DNA of 64,000 nucleotides from Rhynchopus euleeides. Its lineage: Eukaryota > Euglenozoa > Diplonemea > Diplonemida > Diplonemidae. The stretch covers positions 1,178,001 through 1,242,000 of the forward strand of contig OY723314.1 in assembly GCA_963210315.1 (NCBI GenBank), read 5' to 3'. The position numbers and the translations under genes are program-made. The notes under the pieces were generated by a model. The model saw only the letters and a program-made list of their open reading frames with translations. It made no database searches and had not been told where the DNA came from. Shown piece by piece: positions 43,401 to 54,590 of this stretch; positions within the stretch are counted from its first letter, which is position 1, and every line of letters begins with the position of its first letter.

Positions 43401-44630
43401 ATGGAGTGCATTGCGGTGCTTCCGGTCACCGGGGACCAGGCTGTGATTGATGTGGAGGGGGATGATACCGTGGAGCAGGTGAAGGTGCGTGCGATGGAAG
43501 CGTTGCACGTGACGGAGTCAGGCGGTGCAAAGGTGTCGATGCGCCTGCGCGGCGACGTCGGGGACATCGACCTGGCGCCGCACATGGATGAGGAGGTCAG
43601 TGCCATCGGCCTGTGCGCCGGCGACGAGCTGTTCCTCGAAGTTGTCAAGGGGAAGCGGGAACCGGCACACCTCCGGGACGGCAAGCTCAACACAGCGGAC
43701 TACGTGACATCACTCTGCGTCACCCCCTGCGGGAAGTGGCTCTACACAGGCCTTGAAAACTCCGAGGTCCTTGCTTGGTTTGCTCCGACAGGGCGCCTCT
43801 TCGGGAAGGACACCTGCACCGGTACGGTCAAGCAGATCGTTGCATATGACGACGAGAAGTGGTACGCCGCGCTCGACGCCAGAGACGTGGTCACCGTCTT
43901 CAAATTCGGGCTGTGGAGGGCTGTTTTCGAAACCCCCGGCTGTTCCGTTGCGGTGTCCAACGGGGAGGACGAATACCTCTATGTCGGCGGGAAGGCTTGG
44001 ATCACCGTCTTCCGCACGGAAGGGTGGCTCCCCATCCACACCCTCGACACCGTGACCTACCCGACGGCGCTCTCCGTCTCCCCGCGTGGGGAGTACCTCT
44101 TCCAGCTGGGGATGAACGGGATCTCGGTGTGGCGCACCTCCGACTGGCAGCTCCACCGCCAAGGCGACCGCCCCCGGGGCAGCGTCAGCTGCGCATCCCC
44201 ATGCGGGACGATGCTGCTGTGTGCCAACGTGATGAGTGGGAGAGTTGAGATCCTCAGGGCCTCTCCCAAGAGCACAGATAACATGCGGGTGGCGGGGTTC
44301 ACAGTCGACCTTCCCTCCGACTCCATGGGCTACATCGGGCTGGGCGGCATGGCTGTGTCGTCCTGTGGGAGGAAGCTTTACGTCTGCACATCAGTCGGCG
44401 TGTCGACCTATGGGCTCGACACCCTACGTCTCGAAGGGTTTGCCACATGTGCCACCCTCGGCACCAACTGTATCAGGGACATCGCGACTGTGGGGAATCA
44501 AGTCATCATCGCCACGGGGACCTCCTTTGTGGTTTGCCCTGCGGCAGACCTGCAGAGGCAGAGTGGCTCTTCGAACCCCCGGGCCTTCTCTACGAACAAC
44601 AGCACCTGCTCTGGGTGTGTCGTCTCGTGA
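43401..44630 (+). CDS. Ubl-like/beta-propeller protein
   Basis: The protein has 409 residues. The start MECIAVLPVTGDQAVIDVEG follows a C-rich tract and AG; upstream codons are C-run translation. Residues 1-80 resemble a ubiquitin-like domain, ending AGDELFLEVVKGK. The remainder is a series of short beta-rich repeats with propeller character (VTSLCVTPCGKWLYTGLENS, YPTALSVSPRGEYLFQLGMN, LGGMAVSSCGRKLYVCTSVG). The canonical WD dipeptides are missing, so it is WD40-like rather than typical. It has no membrane segment or enzyme motif. A protein-binding role is inferred. It is intact and intronless. Confidence 0.8.
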   Translation: MECIAVLPVTGDQAVIDVEGDDTVEQVKVRAMEALHVTESGGAKVSMRLRGDVGDIDLAPHMDEEVSAIGLCAGDELFLEVVKGKREPAHLRDGKLNTADYVTSLCVTPCGKWLYTGLENSEVLAWFAPTGRLFGKDTCTGTVKQIVAYDDEKWYAALDARDVVTVFKFGLWRAVFETPGCSVAVSNGEDEYLYVGGKAWITVFRTEGWLPIHTLDTVTYPTALSVSPRGEYLFQLGMNGISVWRTSDWQLHRQGDRPRGSVSCASPCGTMLLCANVMSGRVEILRASPKSTDNMRVAGFTVDLPSDSMGYIGLGGMAVSSCGRKLYVCTSVGVSTYGLDTLRLEGFATCATLGTNCIRDIATVGNQVIIATGTSFVVCPAADLQRQSGSSNPRAFSTNNSTCSGCVVS

Positions 44631-46913
44631 GGTGTTGGGTTGCGGCAGTGCAGCAAAATACGCGTATTTTGCCTTCACAGTGGGCTGGGGGGGGGGGGTG
44701 ATCGGGGGGGAGGGGAGGGGAGGGTGTGCTCTATCGAATTTCCGCAAAGACACCGAGTGATGCGTGGTGTGTGGTGTGGTGTGTCCACTGATGCGGATTT
44801 TCGGTACTCCCGTTTAAACGGTACGCAGAGCCTGTATGCGTTAGGAAGCGAATCGTGGTGTGAGCTTGAGAAAGCCAAATTCAGAAAGGTTCAACTTCTT
44901 TAAGAATCAAGCGCGCCCTGTGCTGTGGTTTACTTCCCTGAGGTTGATGCGGGCCCTGTCCTTTGAAAGTATTTTGCCCTCGAACCTGCTTGCAGGAGAA
45001 GGGGCGTCAATGGGCCCCCCACGCATCAAGCTTGCTTGTGATTGTCGGCACCGGCAGAAAAAAAGATAAGGCGTTGTTTGTGCGCCAAACAAAATAATTC
45101 ATCTTCGGGGGCCCTCGCTGCCAAGTGTGACTGAGTGAGAAAAAGTGAGAAGTCAGCCATGTTTGACTGAAAACTGACGACTCGTGACTCACAGTGACTC
45201 GTAGCGAGGGCCCCCTTCGAAGTTCTTTCGCCGTCTGACTGAAGGCAGCAGCCCCATATGTGGTTCGGTTCTAATCCTGCTCCTGGTTTCCCCCATTTTG
45301 TTTTTTTTGTGTAGCCTCATGCAATGAAGGAGGAAATGGAACACGGAGAAAGCAGGTCCGATTTGAGTTTACGGCACGCGTAGTGCCGTAATTGCAGAGC
45401 CACATCTCACCTCATCACAGGTCGAGGTGTGTGCGTTTCACCACAACCTCTCCCCTCCCCATTCCCCCGTGTTCAGTGACATGTGTCGATAGTGTTCCAT
45501 TTCACACCCGTGCGTCCCATTGAAAGTTAATGCGAATTGTAGGCCAACACACGCCAGTGTATTGAAGGAAATACTTGCCAAGCGTTGCAACACGACTAAC
45601 ACCACTCATTTTCCTCCTGTGTTCCACCACCTTTTCTGTACTTCAGGCAGGCAAGACACTTCGAAGGACGTTCCGGGGAAAGATCAGGTTGAGGGTTGGG
45701 CGAGAAAAAATGGTGGATGCGGTCAACAAACAAGTTCTGTTTCTTTTCTTTCGTGTGGTGAGTGGTGCATCGTGTAGGAAGGTATTTCCAAAGTGAACGA
45801 ACAGTATATTGCGCCTTCGGTCTGTAAAAGGGATACCGGAAGACCAATGTTAAAGATTAGAAGGCGCGATACTTGTTTGCTATAACCTGCTCAGTTCACC
45901 AATGAAGTACAGAAACCGGTTGCACAAACAAAACAAAAGAAACCCGGCAATCATTTTTTCAACACACTTCGATGTGGGCGGAAAGTGTCGCGTGCTTGTT
46001 CGTGCCCTTGTGCTCCTCACTCACGACACCATCATCAGCAGGAGTGTGAGTGTGGAAGCGTCAACGCAGGTAAAAAAAGACTGTTGGCAGCGCACGTAAT
46101 GGACACCCATCCACGCACAGGCGCGCACAAACAAAATGAATCGGGCGAACCCCCCGCCCCCCGTTGCGCTTCTGAACATCCCCTTGGGTGATTCAGCCGC
46201 GACCCGCTCTTACTGCAATTTCGTTCGTTTTACGCTGCATTGTCATTTCTGCACGCAAATCCGAGAGAACCCGAAGACGCGCCCCCCGGCCTGAGGAAGG
46301 GCTGGGTTGGTGTGTCCTGAACGCTTGATTGAGGTGGGCCGGAACGTGCCGCAGAGGTGTGCGAAAGGGAAAACATGTCCGGAAGACCGGATGCCTGTCC
46401 GCGATGTGGTCTCCTTCACCCACACACATCAGACCCGCGGCAGGCCTTTCGCCCCTCGAAAAGTCAGGAAGGGATGCAAGCTGCCTCATGTAAGCAGGTG
46501 GCAAGAGCGTCACAGTCTGACACGCTTTGAACCTCACAGGAGGGAAGCCCTCCCCACCTCCTTCTCCCATGCCCATCGTGCACTGCACAGTCAAGACGGG
46601 TGAGCTGTGCGGATCCCGAGCCCAGGAGCCCCTCTCCCTATCTCCCTAGGGCACCACCGCCGCTCCCACTTCCAGGGCTATACCTCTGACCCGTCCCCAT
46701 AATTGGCGTCGCCGACCAACAGCAACGAGCATCCCCGCAGCAGCAGTGCCCCGAACACTCCCCCCGTCCCCCGATCTCCCCCTCCCTTGGCCTCGCAGCA
46801 GTGCATCCTTGCTTCGAGAAGTTGTTTCTGTGTGTCGCGTGATGTCTCTCTAAAGTAATTGCAGAGCCACATCTCATCTCATCTCAGGTCGAGGTGTGTG
46901 CGTTTCACCACGA
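44631..46913. other. Intergenic spacer with dispersed repeats
   Basis: No gene is supportable. The spacer contains a MITE (45107-45215) and a repeat at 45313-45450 (TAGCCTCATGCAATGAAGGAG ... CAGGTCGAGGTGTGTGCG). That repeat recurs at 50643-50790 and, as a fragment, at 46855-46912, where it abuts the left edge of the duplicated DUF4116 block. Confidence 0.55.
45107..45215 (+). mobile_element. MITE family 2, copy 1
   Basis: This 109-bp element has TIRs GGGGGCCCTCGCT and AGCGAGGGCCCC and is flanked by CTTC on both sides, a likely 4-bp target-site duplication. A second copy lies at 50971-51079. Its ends resemble family 1 in pattern (G-run, then CTTCGCT or CCTCGCT), so the two families may share a transposase. 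Confidence 0.8.
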
Positions 46914-49245
46914 CAGAGTTGTGGCACGCGCCACGCTGGCTATGCTGCACGTCCTCCTCCTCGGAGTGGCACTGAGTTGGCCCCACACTCTCACCCGAGT
47001 GGGGCGTCCGCTGTGACGTAGGGGTGGGTGGGTGGGGAGTGGGCACAGATCCGTGCAGGGTTACCCACTTAAAACACGATGACCGCATATACACACACCC
47101 TCCAGCAGACCGGGACAGGGCTGTGTCTGTGTGGGATGGAGGTGCACGCCATCGACACGCTGTCAGGGCGTGAGGAGCCTCTGGAGATCGATGCCGATGC
47201 GACGGTGTCTGCGATGAAGCGGCGGTGCGGCGAGGCCTTCGGGTTCGGGGAGGACGTGGAGTTGAGCGTGGGCGGGCAGCGCGTGGTGTGTGACGGGGCG
47301 GAGCGCATCAGCAACGTCGCCGCCTTCTCGGGCGGGTGCCGGGTGGGGGTGGTGCGTGGGGTGGCGGAGTTTGTGTCGCAGCTGCGCAGCGGTGCTGTGA
47401 AGATGCACAACATCCCCGTGTGGGCACGCCAGCGGCGGGAGTGTGTTCTGGCGGTGCTGGCACATGCCCTCGAGGGAAAGGAGGCTGCCAGGAGTGGCAA
47501 ACCGAGGCCACGTTGGCCCATCCAGCCACACTGGGTGCACCATTCGCTGCACGACGACAAGGAGGTGATGCTGCAGTTCGTGAGGTGCGATCATCAGGCA
47601 TTTCTGCGTGCCAGTGCCGCACTGCGTGCCGATGCAGACATCGTGATAGCAGCGTTCTCAAGAAGGACGCGTCGATGTGGCACCGCGTTGAGGACAAAAG
47701 CCTGCAGGAGCAGCGCAGCGTTGCGCTTGTTGCTGTTCCGTATTGCGCAAACAGCGCTGTGTGGCTCAGTGACAAGGCGTTCGTGCTCGAAGTACTCGAG
47801 AAGAGGGCGGTGTGGACAGATGTCAGCAAGGCGTTGCAGCAGGATAAAGAGGTCGTCATGAAGGCACTTGATCGTCGCAGACTGACGCGTTTTCATCAAC
47901 TGAGTGCAGCGTTGCAGCAAGACAAGGAGGTCGTCATGAAAGCGCGTGAGTGTCTTGAAGTGCATTTCGGCGACCTGTGCGAGACGTTGCAGCAGGACAA
48001 AGAGCTTGCCATGGAGGCACTTTCTGATGATGAGGAGCGGATCAGCTTTCACCAACTGAGTGCGGCGTTGCAGCAAGACAAAGAGGTTGTCATGGAGGCA
48101 CTTTCCCAGGACAAGCTGAAGGACTTTCACCGACTGAGTGCAGCGCTGCAGCAGGACAAAGAGGTCGTCATGAAGGCAATGGGACGTGGGACGTGGGTGA
48201 ATTTCGGTGATCTGTGCGAGGCGTTGCAGCATGACAAAGAGATCGTAATGAAGGTACTTCAACAAAGGCGCACACGTGCCACCTTGAAGTTTGGCGACCT
48301 GAGTGAGGATTTGCGCTCGGACAAAGCCTTCGCAATAGAGGCAGTCACCTGCGCATCTCACATCTACACCTCCATCACCGGCCCACTGCGCCAGGACAAG
48401 GACGTTGCGTTGGCAGCTATTGCAAAGGTATCCGCCCTGTTCCGCAGCATGGTCCCTGCGCTGACTGACGACCTGGAGGTGGCACTTGCTGCCATCCGTG
48501 CCGACCCGTGCAACTTCATCTACGCGGGGGAGAGTGTGCGTGCTGACAAGCAGGCAGCACTTGCCGCTTTCCCCCGTCCTCCCAGGGCAGACCCCCCTGT
48601 GCTGCTCCCTTTTGCCAGTGCAGAGCTGCAGGCAGACCGCGAAGTGGTGCTTGCTGCGGTGCGCGCGAATGCACAGAATGCCGACTACGCCAGCCCTGCC
48701 CTGCACGACCTGGTTGCCTCTGGCCCGTAGGGCACCGCCGTGCCCAGCGGGTTGAGCTGTGCCCTGTTGGCTGATTCTCCGGTCACACGAAGGCATGGGG
48801 ACCCGGCAGCAGCCTGGAACAGCAGAAGTCATGGGTACACAGTTGAGGCGATCCGTGGCTCTGCTTTGCTGAGGGCGCATCTTTCGTTCCCCAGCCCTCA
48901 GGGAATCAGCGATCCTGCCATGCACAGCCGGAGGTAGTGACTTCCTGATTTTTGAGTAGTTTTGAACATGGTCGAGAACAGCAGTCTTTGAACTTTCCGA
49001 CCACCCCCTCAACCCCCCTCCCCCTCCCCCTTCCCCTGCTTCTGTTTTGACGACACTGTACTGTGGTCCAGCCACCAAGCCACTGACAGGCAACTGCTAC
49101 ACACCCTCCCATTGTGCATTGATCCACCCTGCACAGCATATCTGGTGGTCTGGCGTGGGTTACTACAAGAAGGACTAACATTGCGAGAACTGCGTGAAGG
49201 CTCTGGGGAGACTTGCTTTCCCATTCACTCTCGACAATCAAACCC
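46914..49245 (+). repeat. Segmental duplication, copy 2
   Basis: This is the copy of 8264-10580, about 38.6 kb away and in the same orientation. The left junction lies directly beside a fragment of a dispersed repeat (46855-46912). The right end is the C-rich tract upstream of another DUF4116 gene. Confidence 0.85.
47136..48730 (+). pseudogene. Frameshifted Ubl-like/DUF4116 gene
   Basis: This is the second copy of the gene at 8486-10075. The Ubl-like N-terminus and the DUF4116 repeats are both present and very similar, but a net +2-base difference at about 47656-47660 (GTTCTCAAG here, GTTGAAG in copy 1) puts them in different frames. Several in-frame differences in repeat number and loop length also occur (for example GKEAARSG and RRTRATLK insertions). 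It is either a pseudogene or a base-call error. If the shift is real, the product would stop soon after residue 240. Confidence 0.75.
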
Positions 49246-49291
49246 CCCCCCCCCATCCCCTCCGCCCTGCTCCGATCAGGCCTGACCTGGC
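48731..49291. other. Intergenic spacer
   Basis: This is the duplicated 3' flank of the DUF4116 gene, followed by a short unique part and a C-run (49243-49257). TCCGATCAG, shortly before the next ATG, is a candidate trans-splice acceptor. No gene is seen. Confidence 0.55.
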
Positions 49292-50617
49292 ATGGAGGTG
49301 TTCCTGGTGGACAGGAGGACGGGAGATCAGCACGCCGCCGATATTGCGGTGGATGACTCTGCAGATGCTGTGTGCCGCGCTGCGCATGCGTTATTCGCCT
49401 TCCCAGCCGACGTGCTGCCGTCCGACCTGCAGCTGGTGGTGGAGGGGCAGGTGCTGTGCGACGAGGAGCCTCTGAGCGGCATCACAGGGCTGCAGGGCGG
49501 GTGTGACATCGAGGTCGAGCTGACGCCACAGCGCTTCATCGCCCCTCTCAGCAGCGGGGGGGTGGCTCTGCGGGACGTGCCGCTGTGGGTGCGCGCGCAG
49601 CGCAGCGCTGTCCTCGCCGCTGCGGCGGTCGACCCAAATGCCCTCCAGTTTACACATCAAACCCTTCAGGCTGACCGGGAGATTGCCCTCCTCGCTGCCA
49701 GGCACGGCCACACCGTCCTGCCTTATGTCCATCAATCCCTGAAGGCGGACAAAGAGATAGTCTTCGAAGCCGTATCGCTGAACCCAAATGCCATGAAATC
49801 CGCGCACAAGTCTCTGAAGTCCGACCGGGACTTCATCCTCTCGGTGGTTGCTAAATCCCCGGATGCCTTGAAGCATGCGCACCGATCCCTGCAGCGCGAC
49901 AGGGAGATCTTCCTCGTGGCTGTCCGGCAGAGCCCCAACCTATACCACGAGGCAGACGACATCCTCCAGAGTGATCCGGACGTCATCCTCGCTGTCGTGC
50001 ATAAACACCCTTGGGCTCTGCTGCAGGCTGTGTCTTACCCGAGAGACTTCGTCCTTGCCGTTTTGAAGCAGGGAGCACCCGTGAGGTGTCTGCCTGCCCA
50101 CGTGTGGAGTGACAGGGGGACCCTCCTGGCTGCCGTCAGAGAGCACCTGGGTGTGTGGGATGGCCTGTGGGACGACGTGAAGTACGACAGGGAGGTTGTC
50201 CTTGCGGTTCTCAGCCACCCGGCGGAGCGCCTGGAGCATGTGTGCTACTCTCCGGAACGGCTACTCAGGGGGGGCCTCCTGGCAGACAGGGGGGTTGTTG
50301 TGGCAGCGGTCCGGAAGAACCCTAAGGCGCTGCACTTCGCGCACCCCTCGTTGAGGTTTGATCAGGGGTTTCTCTCAGAGGCCATCGAGGCAAATGCCGA
50401 GGCCCTGCAGTATGTGCCTGAGGTGATCGCTTCCGATGTGGCGTTTATGATGTCTGTGATTCAGATCACACCCGAAGCGCTGAGGCATGCGGACAGGTCC
50501 TTGAGGGCGAACAGGGATGTCGTGATTGCCGCGTTGCGTCGACAGCCTGGTGCCCTGCAGTATGCCCACGAATCGCTGAGGGGCGATCCTGAGGTTATTG
50601 CTGCCGCCGCTCAGTGA
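49292..50617 (+). CDS. Ubl-like/DUF4116 repeat protein, divergent paralogue
   Basis: The protein has 441 residues and is intact. It starts MEVFLVDRRTGDQHAADIAV, aligning with the N-terminus of the gene at 8486. Residues 1-80 are Ubl-like, ending GGCDIEVELTPQ. The rest is tandem DUF4116 units of about 24-25 residues with the pattern SLKADKEIVFEAVSLNPNAM...AH. It is clearly diverged from the 8486 gene, unlike the near-identical copy at 47136. It sits immediately downstream of that copy, which makes a local DUF4116 cluster. The biochemical function of DUF4116 is not established. Confidence 0.85.
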   Translation: MEVFLVDRRTGDQHAADIAVDDSADAVCRAAHALFAFPADVLPSDLQLVVEGQVLCDEEPLSGITGLQGGCDIEVELTPQRFIAPLSSGGVALRDVPLWVRAQRSAVLAAAAVDPNALQFTHQTLQADREIALLAARHGHTVLPYVHQSLKADKEIVFEAVSLNPNAMKSAHKSLKSDRDFILSVVAKSPDALKHAHRSLQRDREIFLVAVRQSPNLYHEADDILQSDPDVILAVVHKHPWALLQAVSYPRDFVLAVLKQGAPVRCLPAHVWSDRGTLLAAVREHLGVWDGLWDDVKYDREVVLAVLSHPAERLEHVCYSPERLLRGGLLADRGVVVAAVRKNPKALHFAHPSLRFDQGFLSEAIEANAEALQYVPEVIASDVAFMMSVIQITPEALRHADRSLRANRDVVIAALRRQPGALQYAHESLRGDPEVIAAAAQ

Positions 50618-50970
50618 TGGCGTGGGGGTGCTTCCTTCTTTTGTAGCCTCATGCAATGAAGGAGGGAAATGGAATGCAGAGAAAGCAGGTCCGATTTGAG
50701 TTTACGGCACGCGCAGTGCCGTATTTGCAGTGGGCACATCTCACCTCATCACAGGTCCAGGTGTGTGTGGTTCACCACACCCCTTCACACACACACGTGT
50801 ATTTTAAGTGTCTTTCAGTCTTGTTCTTCGAGGAAGTGTATTTCAGGGTCGCCTACCTTGCGGGCGTTTCCTCCCCCCCTCCCCGTTCTAGCTTGAGGTC
50901 TTCGCCTGTGTGTGTTGATACCCCCGAAGGTTCATCGTTCGGAACTCGTCAAAGAAAATCGTCCGTCATT

Positions 50971-51079
50971 GGGGGCCCTCGCTACCAGTCACTGCTCGTC
51001 ACAGCTCGTCAGCCAGTGAGGGGAAGTGGGCCGTGGCTCACTTTTTCTCACTCAGTCACACTTGGTAGCGAAGGCCCCC
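50971..51079 (+). mobile_element. MITE family 2, copy 2
   Basis: The TIRs are GGGGGCCCTCGCTACCA and TGGTAGCGAAGGCCCC, with CATT flanking both sides as a likely 4-bp target-site duplication. It is related to 45107-45215. Confidence 0.8.
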
Positions 51080-51684
51080 ATTCTTGATTTTGTGATTTTC
51101 TAAGCCTCCGGCGACGTGCCTCAGGCCTGTGTGAAGTCATCTTTTTTGCAATCGACACGCTGTGTGAGCGACTAGGTGTGCCCACTGTCTCGCCCTGCAC
51201 CCTTCCTGTATCTACGCGTTGAACTTTGCATGTTTTGCTTGACCCACACTCAGTTAAACTTAGTTTTTGCCCCGGATGAGGCGCGCAGCACAAGCAACGG
51301 TACCCGCGGGTAGTGCCATGTGTGTTGCAACACCACCCCCCAAGCCAAGGCGGATGTCGGCGTGCGTCTGGACAGAGAGGGCGTCCTCTTGCCCTGGGGG
51401 GACTCTGTTGCATGCTCTTTACCGGTTGCACAAACAAACACATGACGTATGCCGAGTCCTTCTTCTGCATCTGATTTTATCTGGTTTCAAGCACACACAC
51501 CACCACCACCGGGCAGGCACACTACACATCACCCCCTTCCCCGTTCCCCGTCACCGGCGCGCATTGCTGCCGCCGCCCACAGCAGGGGGGAGGGCAGGTG
51601 GTGGTCGCCGTGGTGGGGCAGGGTCTGGCGTCCACGCGAGTGGGTGCATCTCTGCAGCCTCAGTTGCTGGCCCCCTCCCCCCCA

Positions 51685-51724
51685 CCCCCCCCGGCCCCTG
51701 CCTGGCTGCAGCCCGCTGTGAGAG
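51685..51724 (+). promoter_or_regulatory. Candidate trans-splice acceptor region
   Basis: A C-run is followed by TGGCTGCAG and then a few bases to the ATG at 51725. The tract and AG fit a spliced-leader acceptor. This is inference. Confidence 0.35.
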
Positions 51725-53695
51725 ATGGAGGCGGCCGGAGGCTCCCGAGAGCTGTCGACGTCGACATCGGCGATCGCAAATGCGGATTTCACCGCACCAC
51801 TGTGCGATGCATCGGAAGTATGTTGATGTGGCTGCCTCCCCACTCCTTGCCATACAGGGGTGTTTACATGATCCCAGCGAAGAGTACGATTTTCTTGTTT
51901 TGTTAGTTCGGCGTAGCCAACTGGGGAAACTTTCTTGTGCCTTTAGCTGGATCGTGCGTCCCCACTCACACCACTTCATCAGACCGGGGAGTGGTGTACA
52001 CAACGCGTGGGGTCTGCGTTCCAACAAAACAACTTTCGGCAGTAATTGGTTTGTTGTCTCGTTTTGCTGTCACTTTACGATCCAGCGGGGGCACAGATAG
52101 TTTTTTGGGGCAGGTAAAACTCACCTCGTGTGGGATAGAGAGAGCAGAGGTGGAAGCGATCGATGCAAAAAAAAAACATCTGTGAGGAAACCTCGGGAGA
52201 GTGCTGCTGTATAGTGCCCCATCATCACCATACCCCGCCGTCCTCGCTGACATGCCAACACGACAACACACACACAGAAGGGCGAGCGGACCTACACGAA
52301 GGAGGGAGCGACGAAGGCACTTGCTGCACGGGGTATCTCGACTGGGCCCCTGCAGAAGATGCTGTGCGTCAACACGCTGATGCGCGGGTGTGTCGGGTCG
52401 TTTGTCGAGTTCTACCGGCTCTCGCACAGAGAGCCTGTGTGCATCGACAGGCTTGCGGGTGACATGTTTGTGATTGCGGACGACGACCTCCCGTGGATCG
52501 CAGACACGCTCAGCGAGAGCGAAGAGAAGAAGCGCGCGAGCGAGTTCTCAGTTGTCTACGACAAGTATGCTGCGTTTTTTCCCCCCTCCCCACCCGTATA
52601 GCATCTGCGGTTCCTTCGGTCCTTATTTGATGCGTTGGCGGATTCTCTGCCACTTATAGCCTGCTGCTTTGATGTGTGGTGTGGAGTTAGCTCAGTTTGG
52701 CACACAGGAAGAAAAACAGCGTCGGAACCACCCCAACACCCCTACACCCTCCCACGCTTCATGCCACGCTGCTGAACGAAACACAAGGGGTGGCGCCTCA
52801 ACCCCTCTCTCCTCCCCTCCCCCCTAGGTACATCGAGGTTGCCGACTTCTTCGAGAAGAGCGGGGATCACGAGACCGCGATAAACTTCCACATCCTCGGC
52901 CTGAAGGGCGTGAAGCTCAGCAGCGACAAGGCGCTGGAGGGGCAGGGCCACGAGCAGCTCGGCGCGGCGTACGAACGCCTGGAGCTGTTTGCAGACGCGG
53001 TGCGGTGCTACGAGACCTTCCTCACGCTGGCAGAGGCCTCGCGAGACGCGTCGCTGAAGAACCGCGCCAACGCCAACCTGATCCGGGCGTACATGGCGAT
53101 TGCACAACGCAGCGAGGAGGACGGGGAGTACGAAGCGGCGCGTGAATACTACGAGAAGGCGGTGTGCACCGCATCCAACAACGGCGACAGCAACAGCGAG
53201 GCCGAGGCGTACAGCAAGCTGGGCAACATCACGGTGCTGCTGGGCGACCTGCACAAGGCCCTGGAGTACCAGCAGCGCTTCCTCCTCGTCAGCAAGCAGA
53301 TGAACTCCGATCGCAAGGAGGGGCGTGCCGTGCGGGAGTGCGCGGTGCTGCAGGAGCGCCTCGAGCAGCACGACGAGGCAACCGCCTCCCTGAAGCGTGC
53401 CCTGGAGATCGCCGAGCAGCAGGAGGACCTGGTCAGCATCGAGAGCACGTGCCGCCAGCTGGGGCACCTTTGCACCTCGCTGAAGGACCACACCAAGGCG
53501 GTGCACTACTTCAAGGAGGCCTACCGTGTGTCGCAGGTGTTGGATGACCCGAGGGCGGTGCAGACAGGGCGTGTGAACCTCGGCATGGCGAACGGTGCCC
53601 TGCAGTGGGGGTCGGCGGGCGGCCAAGGCTATGTCGGGATTGTCAACAGCGACATCCTTTCCATCCTGGATTGGAAGGCGACGGGGCGTCTCTGA
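51725..53695 (+). CDS. TTC29: Tetratricopeptide repeat protein 29 (axonemal)
   Basis: The exons are 51725-51817, 52278-52564 and 52828-53695, giving 415 residues. The donors are GTATGT and GTATGC, the acceptors ACACAG and CCCTAG, and the phases (0, then 2) join cleanly. The N-terminal part (LQKMLCVNTLMRGCVGSFVE) matches the conserved pre-TPR helix of TTC29. TPRs follow, such as EQLGAAYERLELFADAVRCY, AYSKLGNITVLLGDLHKALE and CRQLGHLCTSLKDHTKAVHY. The C-terminus SDILSILDWKATGRL matches the family's ...LLSWK ending. TTC29 is a flagellar protein linked to axonemal dynein and intraflagellar transport and is needed for sperm motility in animals. Human TTC29 is about 475 residues. Intron 1 contains a MITE. 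Confidence 0.85.
51901..52107 (+). mobile_element. MITE family 3, intact copy B (in TTC29 intron 1)
   Basis: This is nearly identical to 37427-37632 over its whole length, from TGTTAGTTCGGCGTAGCC to CAGATAGTTTTTTG. It lies wholly within intron 1 of TTC29. Confidence 0.8.
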
Positions 53696-54590
53696 TGCAG
53701 CACGAGAGGGAGAGAGGGAAGGCGGGAGGGGTTTGAGTGGCATGAGTGTGTGTGCGATAATTTACACCTCTCCTCCGATATGCTCCCTGCATGGCTTGTG
53801 CCAGCAGGGGGCGAGGGGGGAGAAAAATTGCAAATTCTGGCGGAGGGTGGGGGGGGGGGGGCACTCCCTCCCCTCCTCCGTCACGACCCCCTCCCCCCGG
53901 GGGGGGGGGGGGCAGAAGAGAAAGCAAAAAGAAATTGCAAACCTACATCTCATCCATAACGGCGTGAGCTTTTCTCGTGTTTCCCATCCCATTCCATCCC
54001 CTCCCCCCCTTTCCCCTTTCTCTGAACCGGGCCTTTCCAGGCAGGGTTCCCCCCCGAATCAGACCGCTGGGTCGGCACACGACGCAGAGTGTTGGAAGTG
54101 GTGGTGGTGGTGGTGGTCGTGGTGATAAATTCAAGACGACCCGATCCGACTCCGAGGGTAGGGGGGGCGGGAAGAGGGTAAAGAGGGGATTTATCTGAAC
54201 CCAGCTTGCCACAGCTATGCATCTCCGTTGAGGGGAGGGTTGTGTGTGCGTGCTTTCCTTTTCCAAAAGGGGAGATATAGGTTGGGTGGGGGGGGGGGGG
54301 TGGGTGAGTGGGTATATTTTAAAAGAAACAAACAAGGGAGTGACCGATGCTATGTGGTGCCAAAGACAGCGTTTTTGACCTTGGCGCACAAAACGAAGCA
54401 GCTCCCCCAGCCCTTGTCTTTATTCGCTCGACAAGCGAAACCCGCTCCCCACCCACCCACCCCACCACTGCCCCCACCCCACTCCACCCGACAGGAGAGA
54501 GGGAGGGGCAGGGTGTGGGCAGGGCGCGGCGAGGCGGGGTGTTGCGAGGGCCCTCGAAGCCGCCCTCTCCCCCCCCCCCCCCCCCTCCAC
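53696..54590. other. Intergenic spacer
   Basis: No gene is seen. The spacer contains G-runs (53847-53860, 53897-53912), a GGT microsatellite near 54100 and a C-run immediately before the next start codon. Confidence 0.55.

Larger units (their letters stand above)
50618..51724. other. Intergenic spacer with dispersed repeats
   Basis: The repeat at 50643-50790 matches 45313-45450. A MITE lies at 50971-51079. The remainder has no supportable gene. A C-rich tract at 51675-51700 precedes the TTC29 start. Confidence 0.55.
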
